Shown: one piece after another, positions 52,268-60,009 of the stretch | Layout: every line of letters starts with the position of its first letter | Position numbering within the stretch: the first letter of the stretch is position 1 | NCBI GenBank assembly: GCA_030537135.1 | Contig: JAUNOP010000001.1 | Location: 62,001-126,000 of the forward strand | Reading direction: 5' to 3' | Source: Eubacteriales bacterium | GTDB taxonomy: Bacteria; Bacillota; Clostridia; Lachnospirales; Lachnospiraceae | Length of the DNA: 64,000 bases | Made by a program: the position numbers and the translations under genes | The notes under the pieces: model-generated | What the model was told of the DNA's origin: nothing | Database searches by the model: none | The model's input: only the letters and a program-made list of their open reading frames with translations

Positions 52268-53602
52268 TCATATCCTTTCCCTGAAGTCATTCTGACAAAG
52301 CTTTGAGAGCAGCTCGCACCCTGGAAGAAATGCCTGAGAGGGCATTGCAGAGCAGGATAAAATCACGCTTACCTGTGTCTCATTTCCATCCAAAACTTCA
52401 AGCTTAATGCCAAGCCTTTCGGCCTCCCTTAAAAAACGCTCTTTTCCCTGCGTATACGGCAGATGGAGAAGCAGACTTGTTCCAGATGCGCCCACTTTCA
52501 CAGAAGCATCTGCGCCAAATACCTGATAAACTGTCTCCACCAGCCTCTTCATTTTTTCGCTGTACAGCCTTCTTAGGCGCCGAATCTGAGAGGAGAGATG
52601 ACCATCCCGGATATACTGGCAAAGGGCGATCTGCTCTGCCTTGGAGGCTGTCTGGTTATAGTATCTCCCTGTTTTCTGGTATTTTTCCTGAAGATAAGGA
52701 GGAAGCACCATAAAGCTCAGACGAATGGAGGGGAGCAGAAGCTTTGAGAAGGAGCCTATGTAAATCACGTTTTTTTCTCCTGACAGGCTGTACAGGGAAG
52801 GCGTCGGTCTTTGCAGATATACGAATTCATTCTCAAAATCATCCTCAATAATCAGACTGCCCTGTCTTGCGGCATGGCGCACAAGCTCCATACGCCGCGA
52901 TACTGGCATAATCTCCCCCCATTTTGTCATGTGCGCAGGAGATACATAAATGACATCACAGCTTTTATCCCGAAAATGTACGTCAAAATCATAATCAGAG
53001 AAGAGCTGGATCCCCTGATAAAATGAAGAAGTAGGAAAGGACACGGTTCTTTTTTCTCTGCGGATAAGAGGACACAGAATATGCAGAAGGCTCTGCACGC
53101 CTGCCCCGACTACAATGTCGTCAGGAGAGCAGATCACGTTTCGTCTTTCTCTGATGTAATCGCACAGAGCCTGCCGAAGGTCAGGCTCTCCCTGCGGTTC
53201 TCCATAGGTTAAGAGCCGTTCACTCTGGCCCAGAGCGCTTTTGATATAGCGTCTCCATGTGTCAAAGGAAAAACTTTCCCTGTCCACTCCTGAGCCGGCA
53301 AAATTATAGAGAACAGCAGGCTTCCTTTGAGTGGGGGCAGGGACGGTTATGGGATGATTTCTGGCAATCTCTGTGACATAATACCCGCTTTGCGGACGGG
53401 CAATCAGATACCCGTCCGCAGCAAGCTGAAGGTAAGCGGACTCTACTGTAGTGCGGCTAAGGCCAAGCTCCTGAGAGCAGCGCCGCAGAGAGGGCATTTT
53501 AGTTCCAGGAGAGAGCCTCTGCGTCAGAATCTCTTCTTTGTAATGCTCATAAACCTGAAGATACAAATGATTGGCAGAGGGCCTGGAAGAGGATAGATTC
53601 AT
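52268..53602 (-). CDS. MocR-type transcriptional regulator (GntR HTH plus aminotransferase fold)
   Basis: 444 residues. An N-terminal winged helix of GntR type (LYLQVYEHYKEEILTQRLSP, LGLSRTTVESAYLQLAADGY) is fused to a fold-type I aminotransferase domain with the PLP lysine in IYIGSFSKLLLPSIRL. MocR proteins sense PLP or amino-acid derivatives and control vitamin B6, amino-acid or other genes. I chose the ATG at 53602 behind AAGGAGG. It lies 66 bp after cbiK on the same strand, so the two may be co-transcribed. The target is unknown. Confidence 0.88.
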   Translation of the reverse strand: MNLSSSRPSANHLYLQVYEHYKEEILTQRLSPGTKMPSLRRCSQELGLSRTTVESAYLQLAADGYLIARPQSGYYVTEIARNHPITVPAPTQRKPAVLYNFAGSGVDRESFSFDTWRRYIKSALGQSERLLTYGEPQGEPDLRQALCDYIRERRNVICSPDDIVVGAGVQSLLHILCPLIRREKRTVSFPTSSFYQGIQLFSDYDFDVHFRDKSCDVIYVSPAHMTKWGEIMPVSRRMELVRHAARQGSLIIEDDFENEFVYLQRPTPSLYSLSGEKNVIYIGSFSKLLLPSIRLSFMVLPPYLQEKYQKTGRYYNQTASKAEQIALCQYIRDGHLSSQIRRLRRLYSEKMKRLVETVYQVFGADASVKVGASGTSLLLHLPYTQGKERFLREAERLGIKLEVLDGNETQVSVILSCSAMPSQAFLPGCELLSKLCQNDFRERI

Positions 53603-53668
53603 CTGTAAAGCCTCCTTCTTAATAGGAATAAAAGCCAGCTGCCCTGCGCAAAAGGCGCACAGCAATTA

Positions 53669-54466
53669 TCATCCTGCACAGGCAATGGCCTGCTCTACAT
53701 GGGAGAGAAAGAGCCTGCGCACGCCCTCATATTCTCCAAGTCCCTTTAATACAGGCTTTACCTCAAAGCCTTCGCTTTGAAGCTGGTACATCCAAGAGGC
53801 AGGATCATCGCCTGCCATATCGTTTCTGGCATGGTCGCCTGCCACAATCATAAAGGGCGCCAGAATCACTCTTGAGGGCTCAAAGGAATGCAGCATACGA
53901 AGCAGGGATTCAAAGGAGGGATATGCCTCCACAGTTCCCAGAAAGATGTTCGGATGCCCCTTATCCTTGAAGGTATAATCCAGAGCAGCATAGACAGAGT
54001 TTGCGTAGTGAGTGGTTCCATGCCCCATAAGAACCAGAGCCTCATCTCCTTCCAGATTGGAAAATTCGTCTGCAACCGCCTGAATTACCGTCATATTATC
54101 ATCAGAAGAGGTGAGAAGCGGTGTGCCGAAACAGATAGAGGAAAAGCTGTCCTGAAAGGCCATGGCGTCCTCCTTCATAATGTCGTTCTCTATGCCGTTG
54201 ATGACATGAGTGGGCTGTACAATGACATGCGTAATTCCGTCTGCTTTCATCTGCTCCATTGCCTCTGTTACGGTATGAATTTTCACCCTGTCGCGTTTCC
54301 AGATTTTGCGTATAATCATTTTGCTTGTCCAGGCGCGGTATACCTGATAATCAGGAAAGGCCTTCTGAATATCCTGCTCAATTACGTCAATTGTAAGCTC
54401 TCTGGTGGGATTATAGCTGGTGCCGAAGCTGACCACAAGAATCGCCTTTTTCTCCTTTGCGTTCAT
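53669..54466 (-). CDS. cbiK: Sirohydrochlorin cobaltochelatase
   Basis: 265 residues, no signal peptide. Inserts cobalt into sirohydrochlorin, the committed step of the anaerobic B12 pathway. Likely active-site residues His149 (LMGHGTTHYAN), Glu180 (TVEAYPS) and His212 (VAGDHARNDMAGD) match the CbiK pattern. It is encoded apart from the main cbi operon, divergent from hemA. Confidence 0.94.
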   Translation of the reverse strand: MNAKEKKAILVVSFGTSYNPTRELTIDVIEQDIQKAFPDYQVYRAWTSKMIIRKIWKRDRVKIHTVTEAMEQMKADGITHVIVQPTHVINGIENDIMKEDAMAFQDSFSSICFGTPLLTSSDDNMTVIQAVADEFSNLEGDEALVLMGHGTTHYANSVYAALDYTFKDKGHPNIFLGTVEAYPSFESLLRMLHSFEPSRVILAPFMIVAGDHARNDMAGDDPASWMYQLQSEGFEVKPVLKGLGEYEGVRRLFLSHVEQAIACAG

Positions 54467-54531
54467 GAGAATTCCTCCGAAATTTCATAATATCAGGAAG
54501 AAAAATTTTCCTTCCTCGCTGTTTTCCCCCT

Positions 54532-54561
54532 ATTATAGCTATTTCCCGCTTCACCTGTCAA
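54532..54561 (-). promoter_or_regulatory. Sigma-A promoter for cbiK
   Basis: On the minus strand TTGACA, 18-bp spacer, TATAAT. Confidence 0.75.
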
Positions 54562-54601
54562 GCATTAAGACCTCTTGGTTCCATGCCTAATATCGACTTC
54601 A

Positions 54602-54636
54602 TTACTGTTCACTCTGTTCTCAGTAACGAGGCCAAA
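54602..54636 (+). repeat. GTTACTGTT-family flank
   Basis: ATTACTGTTCACTCTGTTC, then TCAGTAACGAGGCCAAA, forming ACTG/CAGT-type arms. It leads directly into the 108-bp repeat and matches 21386-21420. Confidence 0.55.
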
Positions 54637-54744
54637 ATTCATTCCAGATTGCCTGCGGCAATGGAATTTTGGCTTGTATGTCTCGGGATTTTGGCATATA
54701 TATGCCAAAATCCCTCGCGGGAAAGTTGCTGTGTGAACATTAAC
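54637..54744 (+). repeat. 108-bp multi-hairpin repeat, copy 2
   Basis: Same length and order as 29579-29686. Here the second hairpin is perfect: GGGATTTTGGCATAT followed at once by its reverse complement (54684-54713). The first hairpin is enlarged by the left flank, since CCAAAATTC pairs with GAATTTTGG. Confidence 0.85.
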
Positions 54745-54787
54745 TCGACTTACAGAGTAAAAGGAAGAAAAAAAACGAATCCCGGAA

Positions 54788-54816
54788 TTGACATTATAAG
54801 TAGGAATAGGTATGAT
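54788..54816 (+). promoter_or_regulatory. Sigma-A promoter for the hem operon
   Basis: TTGACA (54788-54793), 17-bp spacer, TATGAT (54811-54816), 32 bp before the hemA start codon. Confidence 0.85.
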
Positions 54817-54848
54817 TAAAAAGAATGCAAACAAAGGAGTAAATAATA

Positions 54849-56087
54849 ATGAGTATTTCCATGATTGGAATTGACCATAATAAAGCACCAGTGGATATTC
54901 GCGCCATGTTTTCCTTTACAAAGAAAAACGCAGGCCAAGCAATGGAAAGGCTGAAATCTCAGGATGGAATGTGCGGCTGCGTGATTCTGTCTACCTGCAA
55001 CCGTCTGGAAATCTGGGCAAGCCATGAGGAGGAGATCCCTCCCGCTTTGTATGAAGCTCTCTGTGATCTCAAAGAAATCAAAGACCCAGATCATAGCTAT
55101 GAAAAGCAATATTTTGTACATCGCTGCGGAGAAGAAGCCGTAGAGCATCTGTTTTATCTTACCAGCGGTCTGAAATCACAGATTCTCGGCGAAGACCAGA
55201 TTCTCACCCAGGTAAAGGAGGCCCTCTCTCTTGCCAGAGAATGCTATGCAGCTGACGGAGTTTTGGAAGTGCTTTTTCGCATGGCCGTGACAGCGGGCAA
55301 AAAAATCAAGACAGAGGTTCCCCTTTCTCATGGAAATCCGTCTGTTATTCATCAGGCAATTCAATATCTCAGGGAGCATGGCTGTGAGATCTCCGGCAAG
55401 ACCTGTATGGTCATTGGAAACGGTGAGATGGGCAAGGTGGCGGCCCAGACCCTGAGAGAAGCGGGAGCAAATGTGACGGTTACTGTGCGCCAGTACAGAA
55501 GCGGTATCGTGAACATTCCTCTTGGGTGCGAACGCATCAATTATGGAGAGAGAATGGAATTTCTGCCCTGCTGCGACCTTGTGGTGAGCGCCACAGCAAG
55601 CCCGAACTATACGCTCAGGGAGGAGCTTTTTGAAACTCTTTCCCTCTCAAAGCCCCTGATTCTCATTGACCTTGCTGTTCCCAGAGACATTGAACCCTCT
55701 CTTGGAGAGAGAGAAAATATTACTTTGTACGATATGGACAGTTTTCGGATGGAGGAGACCTCAGAGAAGCTGTCCAGAAATCTGGAGGCAGCAGGAAAAA
55801 TCGTCAGAGAGCAGATGGAGGAATTTCGTATCTGGTATGAGGGAAGGACCGTGATTCCGAGAATTCAGGAAATCCGTGAAGAGGCAGTCCGGGATTTTCA
55901 TGTGCGGATAGAGAAGATTATAAAACATACCCCTATGGAAAGCGCAGACAGAGAAGAGCTTCAGAAAACCATTGACAAGGCCGCTGGCAAGGTGATTAAT
56001 AAGATGATGTTTGGCCTCAAGGATTTTTTGAATGAGGAGGCTTTTCTGGAATGTGTGGCAGGACTGGAGAAATTATATGAAAACTAA
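54849..56087 (+). CDS. hemA: Glutamyl-tRNA reductase
   Basis: 412 residues. Reduces glutamyl-tRNA(Glu) to glutamate-1-semialdehyde, the entry to tetrapyrroles. Catalytic Cys50 in ILSTCNRLEIW; GLKSQILGEDQILTQVK; NADPH-binding CMVIGNGEMGKVAAQTL; C-terminal dimerisation helix. AAAGGAG precedes the ATG. First gene of hemA-sirC-hemC-cobA/hemD-hemB-hemL, all overlapping or nearly so. Confidence 0.97.
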   Translation: MSISMIGIDHNKAPVDIRAMFSFTKKNAGQAMERLKSQDGMCGCVILSTCNRLEIWASHEEEIPPALYEALCDLKEIKDPDHSYEKQYFVHRCGEEAVEHLFYLTSGLKSQILGEDQILTQVKEALSLARECYAADGVLEVLFRMAVTAGKKIKTEVPLSHGNPSVIHQAIQYLREHGCEISGKTCMVIGNGEMGKVAAQTLREAGANVTVTVRQYRSGIVNIPLGCERINYGERMEFLPCCDLVVSATASPNYTLREELFETLSLSKPLILIDLAVPRDIEPSLGERENITLYDMDSFRMEETSEKLSRNLEAAGKIVREQMEEFRIWYEGRTVIPRIQEIREEAVRDFHVRIEKIIKHTPMESADREELQKTIDKAAGKVINKMMFGLKDFLNEEAFLECVAGLEKLYEN

Positions 56088-56571
56088 GAGATATTTTCCC
56101 ATGTTTATTGATATGGAGGATAAGAAGGTCGTGGTGGTGGGAGGCGGGGCGATTGCTACCAGGAGGGTGCGCACACTGGTTGAATTCACGCATAACATTT
56201 ATGTGATTGCGCCCAGAATCACCGAGGATCTGGATTTGATGGCTGTGAAGGGATTGATTCATATAGAAAAGCGCCCGGTGATGCGCCGGGATTTTCAGAT
56301 GGCATTTATGGTGATTGCTGCCACGGACAATGGAAGGCTTAATGATGACATTGCAAGAATCTGCAGGGAAGAGGGAATCTATGTGAATGTTTCCACAGAC
56401 AAGAGCAAATGTGATTTTTATTTTCCAGGAATTATAAAAAGAGACGAGCTTGTTATCGGTATCAATGCAAGCGGCGTGAACCATGCAAAGGCCAGACAGG
56501 TGCGCATGGAGCTGGAGGAATTTTTTGACAAAAATTATCCAGAGAAGAAGCAGGGAGGCTTTGGAAAATGA
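56077..56571 (+). CDS. Precorrin-2 dehydrogenase (SirC/Met8 N-domain type)
   Basis: 164 residues. NAD-dependent oxidation of precorrin-2 to sirohydrochlorin. Rossmann start FPMFIDMEDKKVVVVGGGAI, then VIAATDNGRLNDDIARICRE and VNVSTDKSKCDFYFPGII. It has only the dehydrogenase and a short C-terminal part, without the methylase domain of CysG, so metal insertion falls to CbiK. The start at 56077 overlaps the hemA stop by 11 bases and has GGAG upstream. Confidence 0.9.
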   Translation: MKTKRYFPMFIDMEDKKVVVVGGGAIATRRVRTLVEFTHNIYVIAPRITEDLDLMAVKGLIHIEKRPVMRRDFQMAFMVIAATDNGRLNDDIARICREEGIYVNVSTDKSKCDFYFPGIIKRDELVIGINASGVNHAKARQVRMELEEFFDKNYPEKKQGGFGK

Positions 56572-57473
56572 GAGGAAGAACATGGATAATAGGAAGCAGG
56601 GAGAGCCGTCTTGCTGTGATACAGAGCGAGATGATAAGAGACGCCATTCTGGAAAGACACCCCCAGGACAGAGTCGAAATTCTGACAATGAAGACAACAG
56701 GGGATATGATTCTGGATCGGACGCTGGACAAGGTGGGAGGAAAGGGACTATTTGTCAAGGAGCTTGACAGAGCGCTTCTTGACGGCAGAAGCCACTTGTC
56801 CGTTCACTCTCTGAAGGATATGCCCATGGAGCTTCCAGAGAGCCTTCCTCTTCTGGCATTTTCAAAGAGAGAGGATCCAAGAGACGCACTGATTCTTCCA
56901 AAAGGAGCTGCAGAGCTTGACAGGACAAAGCCCATTGGCTGCTCAAGCCAGAGAAGAATTCTTCAGCTAAAGGCTCTGTATCCAGATATGGAGTTTAAGA
57001 GTGTGCGCGGAAATGTGCTGACCAGACTCTCAAAGCTGGATACAGGCGAGTATTCGGCTCTTGTTCTGGCAGCGGCCGGCCTTAAGCGTCTTGGACTGGA
57101 GGAGCGAATCAGCCGCCTGTTTGAGCCATGGGAGGTGATTCCGGCAGCTGGCCAGGGGATTTTGGCTGTTCAGGGCAGAGCAGATATGGAATATCCATGC
57201 CTTGAGGGCTATGGAGACGAGGATGCTGCGTGTGAAGCAAGGGCAGAGAGAGCCTTTGTGAGATATTTAAACGGCGGCTGTTCTTCTCCTGTGGCTGCGT
57301 TTTCCAGGTGCCAGGGAGAGGAAATCCTTGTGAGAGGCTTGTATTATGATGAGCAAACCGGCCGCTTTCAAACCGGCAGTATCACAGGAAAAAGAGAAGA
57401 GGCAGAGGCTCTCGGAAAGAGTCTGGCTGCCCGTCTGAAGGAAGAATGTGCGAAGAAGGAGCAGAAGGCATGA
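56568..57473 (+). CDS. hemC: Hydroxymethylbilane synthase (porphobilinogen deaminase)
   Basis: 301 residues. Links four porphobilinogen units into hydroxymethylbilane. N-terminus WIIGSRESRLAVIQSEMI, FVKELDRALLDGRSHLSVHS, and the cofactor-carrying cysteine in YLNGGCSSPVAAF. Four-base overlap with the preceding gene and with the next. Confidence 0.96.
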   Translation: MRGRTWIIGSRESRLAVIQSEMIRDAILERHPQDRVEILTMKTTGDMILDRTLDKVGGKGLFVKELDRALLDGRSHLSVHSLKDMPMELPESLPLLAFSKREDPRDALILPKGAAELDRTKPIGCSSQRRILQLKALYPDMEFKSVRGNVLTRLSKLDTGEYSALVLAAAGLKRLGLEERISRLFEPWEVIPAAGQGILAVQGRADMEYPCLEGYGDEDAACEARAERAFVRYLNGGCSSPVAAFSRCQGEEILVRGLYYDEQTGRFQTGSITGKREEAEALGKSLAARLKEECAKKEQKA

Positions 57474-59035
57474 GTACAGGAAAGGTATGGCTGCTTGGTG
57501 CAGGCCCCGGAGATATTGGACTGTTCACTTTAAAAGGAATGGAGGTTTTACAGAAGGCAGAGGTTGTAGTGTATGATAATCTGGTAGGCCAGGGAGTACT
57601 CTCCAAGGTTCCAGAGACCGCTCGTCTTGTTTATGTGGGAAAGCGCGCAGGTCATCACACCATGCCCCAGGATAGGATTAATGAGATACTCCTTGAGGAG
57701 GCTCAAAAGGGCTTTCGGGTGGTTCGCCTCAAAGGCGGCGATCCCTTCCTTTTTGGAAGAGGGGGAGAGGAACTGGAGCTTTTGTGTGAAAATAAAATTC
57801 CCTATGAGGTGGTGCCAGGCGTTACCTCTCCTCTGGCAGTTCCAGCGTACAATGGAATTCCTGTGACACACAGGGACTATTGTTCCTCTCTTCACATTAT
57901 TACAGGACATAAAAAGGCGGGAATGGAGAGCGAGATTCCCTTTGAGGCGCTTGTAAAGACAGGGGGAACCCTGGTTTTTCTGATGGGTGTGACAGCTCTT
58001 CCTGATATTTGCAAAGGTCTTCTTAAGGCGGGAATGGATCCGGATATGCCGGCAGCCATTTTGCAGAGGGGAACCACCGCGCAGCAGAAGAGAATTGTAG
58101 CTACGGTTTCCACACTTGAGGAGGAGACGCGCAGGCAGGGCGTTATGACTCCGGCTATCATTGTTGTGGGAAGGGTGTGTGCGCTCGCAGAAAAATTTGC
58201 CTGGTATGAACAGCTTCCGCTATCTGGCTGGAGAGTTTTGCTTACTCGTCCAAGAGAGCTTCTGTCTGTCACAGCTGCAAAGCTTCGGGAGCAGGGAGCA
58301 GAGGTTGTAGAGCTTCCTGCCATTCGCGTGCAGCCAAAGGAGGACGCTCTCCTTGACAGCGTTCTGGAGCATGTGGAAGCGTATGATTGGCTGGTGTTTA
58401 CCAGTCCTACAGGAGTCCGTATCTTTTTTGAAAAAATGTACACGCTTGGAAGGGATATTCGCTCTCTTTTTGGCTGCAAGGTGGCGGTCATCGGAGAGGG
58501 GAGCAGACGGGAGCTGGAAAAAAGAGGACTCTTTGCAGACCTCATGCCAAAGGTATATGACGGAGAACATCTTGGAAGAGAGCTTGCGGAAAAATGCAGG
58601 CCAGGAGAGAGGGTTCTTATCCCAAGAGCAGAAAAGGGAAACAAGGAGCTGGTTCGTATTCTTGAGGAACAGGGAGTACAGGTTACGGATATTGCTACCT
58701 ATGAGACCGTATACGAGACCTCTGCTCTGATAGACGAGAAAAAGGCCATTGAAAATGGAGAGATTGACTGCGTGGTCTTTACCAGTGCCTCCACGGTAAA
58801 GGGCTTTGTGGCAGCGCTCTCTGGCGCAGAGTATTCCGGGGACCCAAAGGAAGCTCTTTTGGGGAACAGAGGAGGCATAGACTACACAAAAATACGCGCC
58901 GCCTGCATTGGAAAACAGACAAAGGCAGCGGCAGACGCCTATGGCATGCAGACAGAAATGGCAAAGGCCGCCACTATTGACAGTCTGGTAGAGCTGGTGG
59001 CAGATATGAAAGGAAGGGATTCTAAATGGAATTAA
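57470..59035 (+). CDS. cobA-hemD: Uroporphyrinogen-III methyltransferase / synthase fusion (CobA-HemD)
   Basis: 521 residues, two enzymes on one chain. Residues 1-250: SUMT, which methylates uroporphyrinogen III to precorrin-2 (VWLLGAGPGDIGLFTLKG, RLKGGDPFLFGRGGEE, GVTSPLAVPAYNGIPVTHR). Residues about 252-521: uroporphyrinogen-III synthase (WRVLLTRPRELLSVTAAKL, VFTSPTGVRIFF, VVFTSASTVKGFVAAL). This fusion is common in Clostridia and channels uroporphyrinogen III towards B12 and sirohaem. The ATG at 57470 overlaps the hemC stop. Confidence 0.95.
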   Translation: MSTGKVWLLGAGPGDIGLFTLKGMEVLQKAEVVVYDNLVGQGVLSKVPETARLVYVGKRAGHHTMPQDRINEILLEEAQKGFRVVRLKGGDPFLFGRGGEELELLCENKIPYEVVPGVTSPLAVPAYNGIPVTHRDYCSSLHIITGHKKAGMESEIPFEALVKTGGTLVFLMGVTALPDICKGLLKAGMDPDMPAAILQRGTTAQQKRIVATVSTLEEETRRQGVMTPAIIVVGRVCALAEKFAWYEQLPLSGWRVLLTRPRELLSVTAAKLREQGAEVVELPAIRVQPKEDALLDSVLEHVEAYDWLVFTSPTGVRIFFEKMYTLGRDIRSLFGCKVAVIGEGSRRELEKRGLFADLMPKVYDGEHLGRELAEKCRPGERVLIPRAEKGNKELVRILEEQGVQVTDIATYETVYETSALIDEKKAIENGEIDCVVFTSASTVKGFVAALSGAEYSGDPKEALLGNRGGIDYTKIRAACIGKQTKAAADAYGMQTEMAKAATIDSLVELVADMKGRDSKWN

Positions 59036-60009
59036 TACAGAGGCCGAGAAGGCTAAGGGGCAGCGAAGTTCTGCGAAAAATGGTAAGGGAGACCAGAATG
59101 GACAAATCCTCTCTGATTTATCCGATGTTTGTGAAAGAGGGAAAGGGCATTGAGGAAGAAATTCCATCTATGGAGGGACAGTTCCGTTATAGTGTGGATC
59201 GCCTTCCCTATGAGCTGGAGCGCCTCCAGAAGGCGGGCGTATCCAGTGTGATGTTTTTTGGAATTCCCGACCATAAGGATGAGGTCGGAAGCGGTGCCTA
59301 TGATGAGAACGGCATTGTACAGAAGGCGCTCAGAGAGGCAAAGCGCCTGTTTCCTGATATGTATTATATCACAGATGTGTGCATGTGCGAATACACCTCT
59401 CATGGACACTGCGGCGTCCTGTGCGGACATGATGTGGAAAATGACGCTACGCTGGAGCTTCTGGCAAAGACTGCGCTCACTCATGTACAGGCAGGAGCAG
59501 ATATGGTGGCGCCTTCTGATATGATGGACGGAAGAGTCATGGCCATTCGGAAATGCCTTGACAAGAATGGCTTTAAAGAGGTTCCTATTATGTCCTATGC
59601 AGTGAAATATGCCTCTGCTTTTTATGGACCCTTCCGCGACGCCGCAGGCTCAGCGCCCTCTTTTGGAGACAGAAGAAGCTATCAAATGGATTTTCATAAC
59701 AGCCGCGAAGGAATCAAGGAGGCTCTTCTGGATGTGGAGGAGGGAGCCGACATTGTTATGGTAAAGCCGGCTCTTTCTTATCTGGATATGGTGACAAAGA
59801 TTGCCCAGGCAGTACATGTTCCTGTGGCAGCCTATAGTGTGAGCGGAGAATATGCCATGGTAAAGGCCGCCGCAAAAATGGGCTGGATTGATGAGGCGAG
59901 AATTATTTGCGAGATGGCAGCAGGAACCTATCGGGCCGGCGCTCAGATTTATCTGACCTACTTTGCAAAGGAGCTGGCACAGTATATGGAAGAAGGGAGA
60001 ATCGGATAA
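59026..60009 (+). CDS. hemB: Delta-aminolevulinic acid dehydratase (porphobilinogen synthase)
   Basis: 327 residues. Condenses two aminolevulinate molecules to porphobilinogen. Cysteine-rich zinc site DVCMCEYTSHGHCG (Cys119, Cys121, Cys129), so a zinc-dependent form; Schiff-base lysines in SYAVKYASAFYGPFRDA and IVMVKPALSYLD. Starts inside the 3' end of cobA-hemD. Confidence 0.97.
   Translation: MELIQRPRRLRGSEVLRKMVRETRMDKSSLIYPMFVKEGKGIEEEIPSMEGQFRYSVDRLPYELERLQKAGVSSVMFFGIPDHKDEVGSGAYDENGIVQKALREAKRLFPDMYYITDVCMCEYTSHGHCGVLCGHDVENDATLELLAKTALTHVQAGADMVAPSDMMDGRVMAIRKCLDKNGFKEVPIMSYAVKYASAFYGPFRDAAGSAPSFGDRRSYQMDFHNSREGIKEALLDVEEGADIVMVKPALSYLDMVTKIAQAVHVPVAAYSVSGEYAMVKAAAKMGWIDEARIICEMAAGTYRAGAQIYLTYFAKELAQYMEEGRIG

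Larger units (their letters stand above)
54467..54848. other. 382-bp divergent spacer between cbiK and hemA, no gene
   Basis: In order: cbiK leader and promoter (54532-54561), a GTTACTGTT-family flank (54602-54636), the 108-bp repeat (54637-54744) and the hemA promoter (54788-54816). I see no B12-box here, so hemA does not appear to be under a cobalamin riboswitch. Confidence 0.7.

Noticed and set aside
54467-54848. Cobalamin riboswitch before hemA or cbiK
   Set aside because: No GGTGnAA or ACTGT core is present; the structure seen comes from the 108-bp repeat.
58220-59167. 315-codon minus-strand frame across cobA-hemD and hemB
   Set aside because: Antisense to two well-identified genes that overlap tightly on the plus strand.
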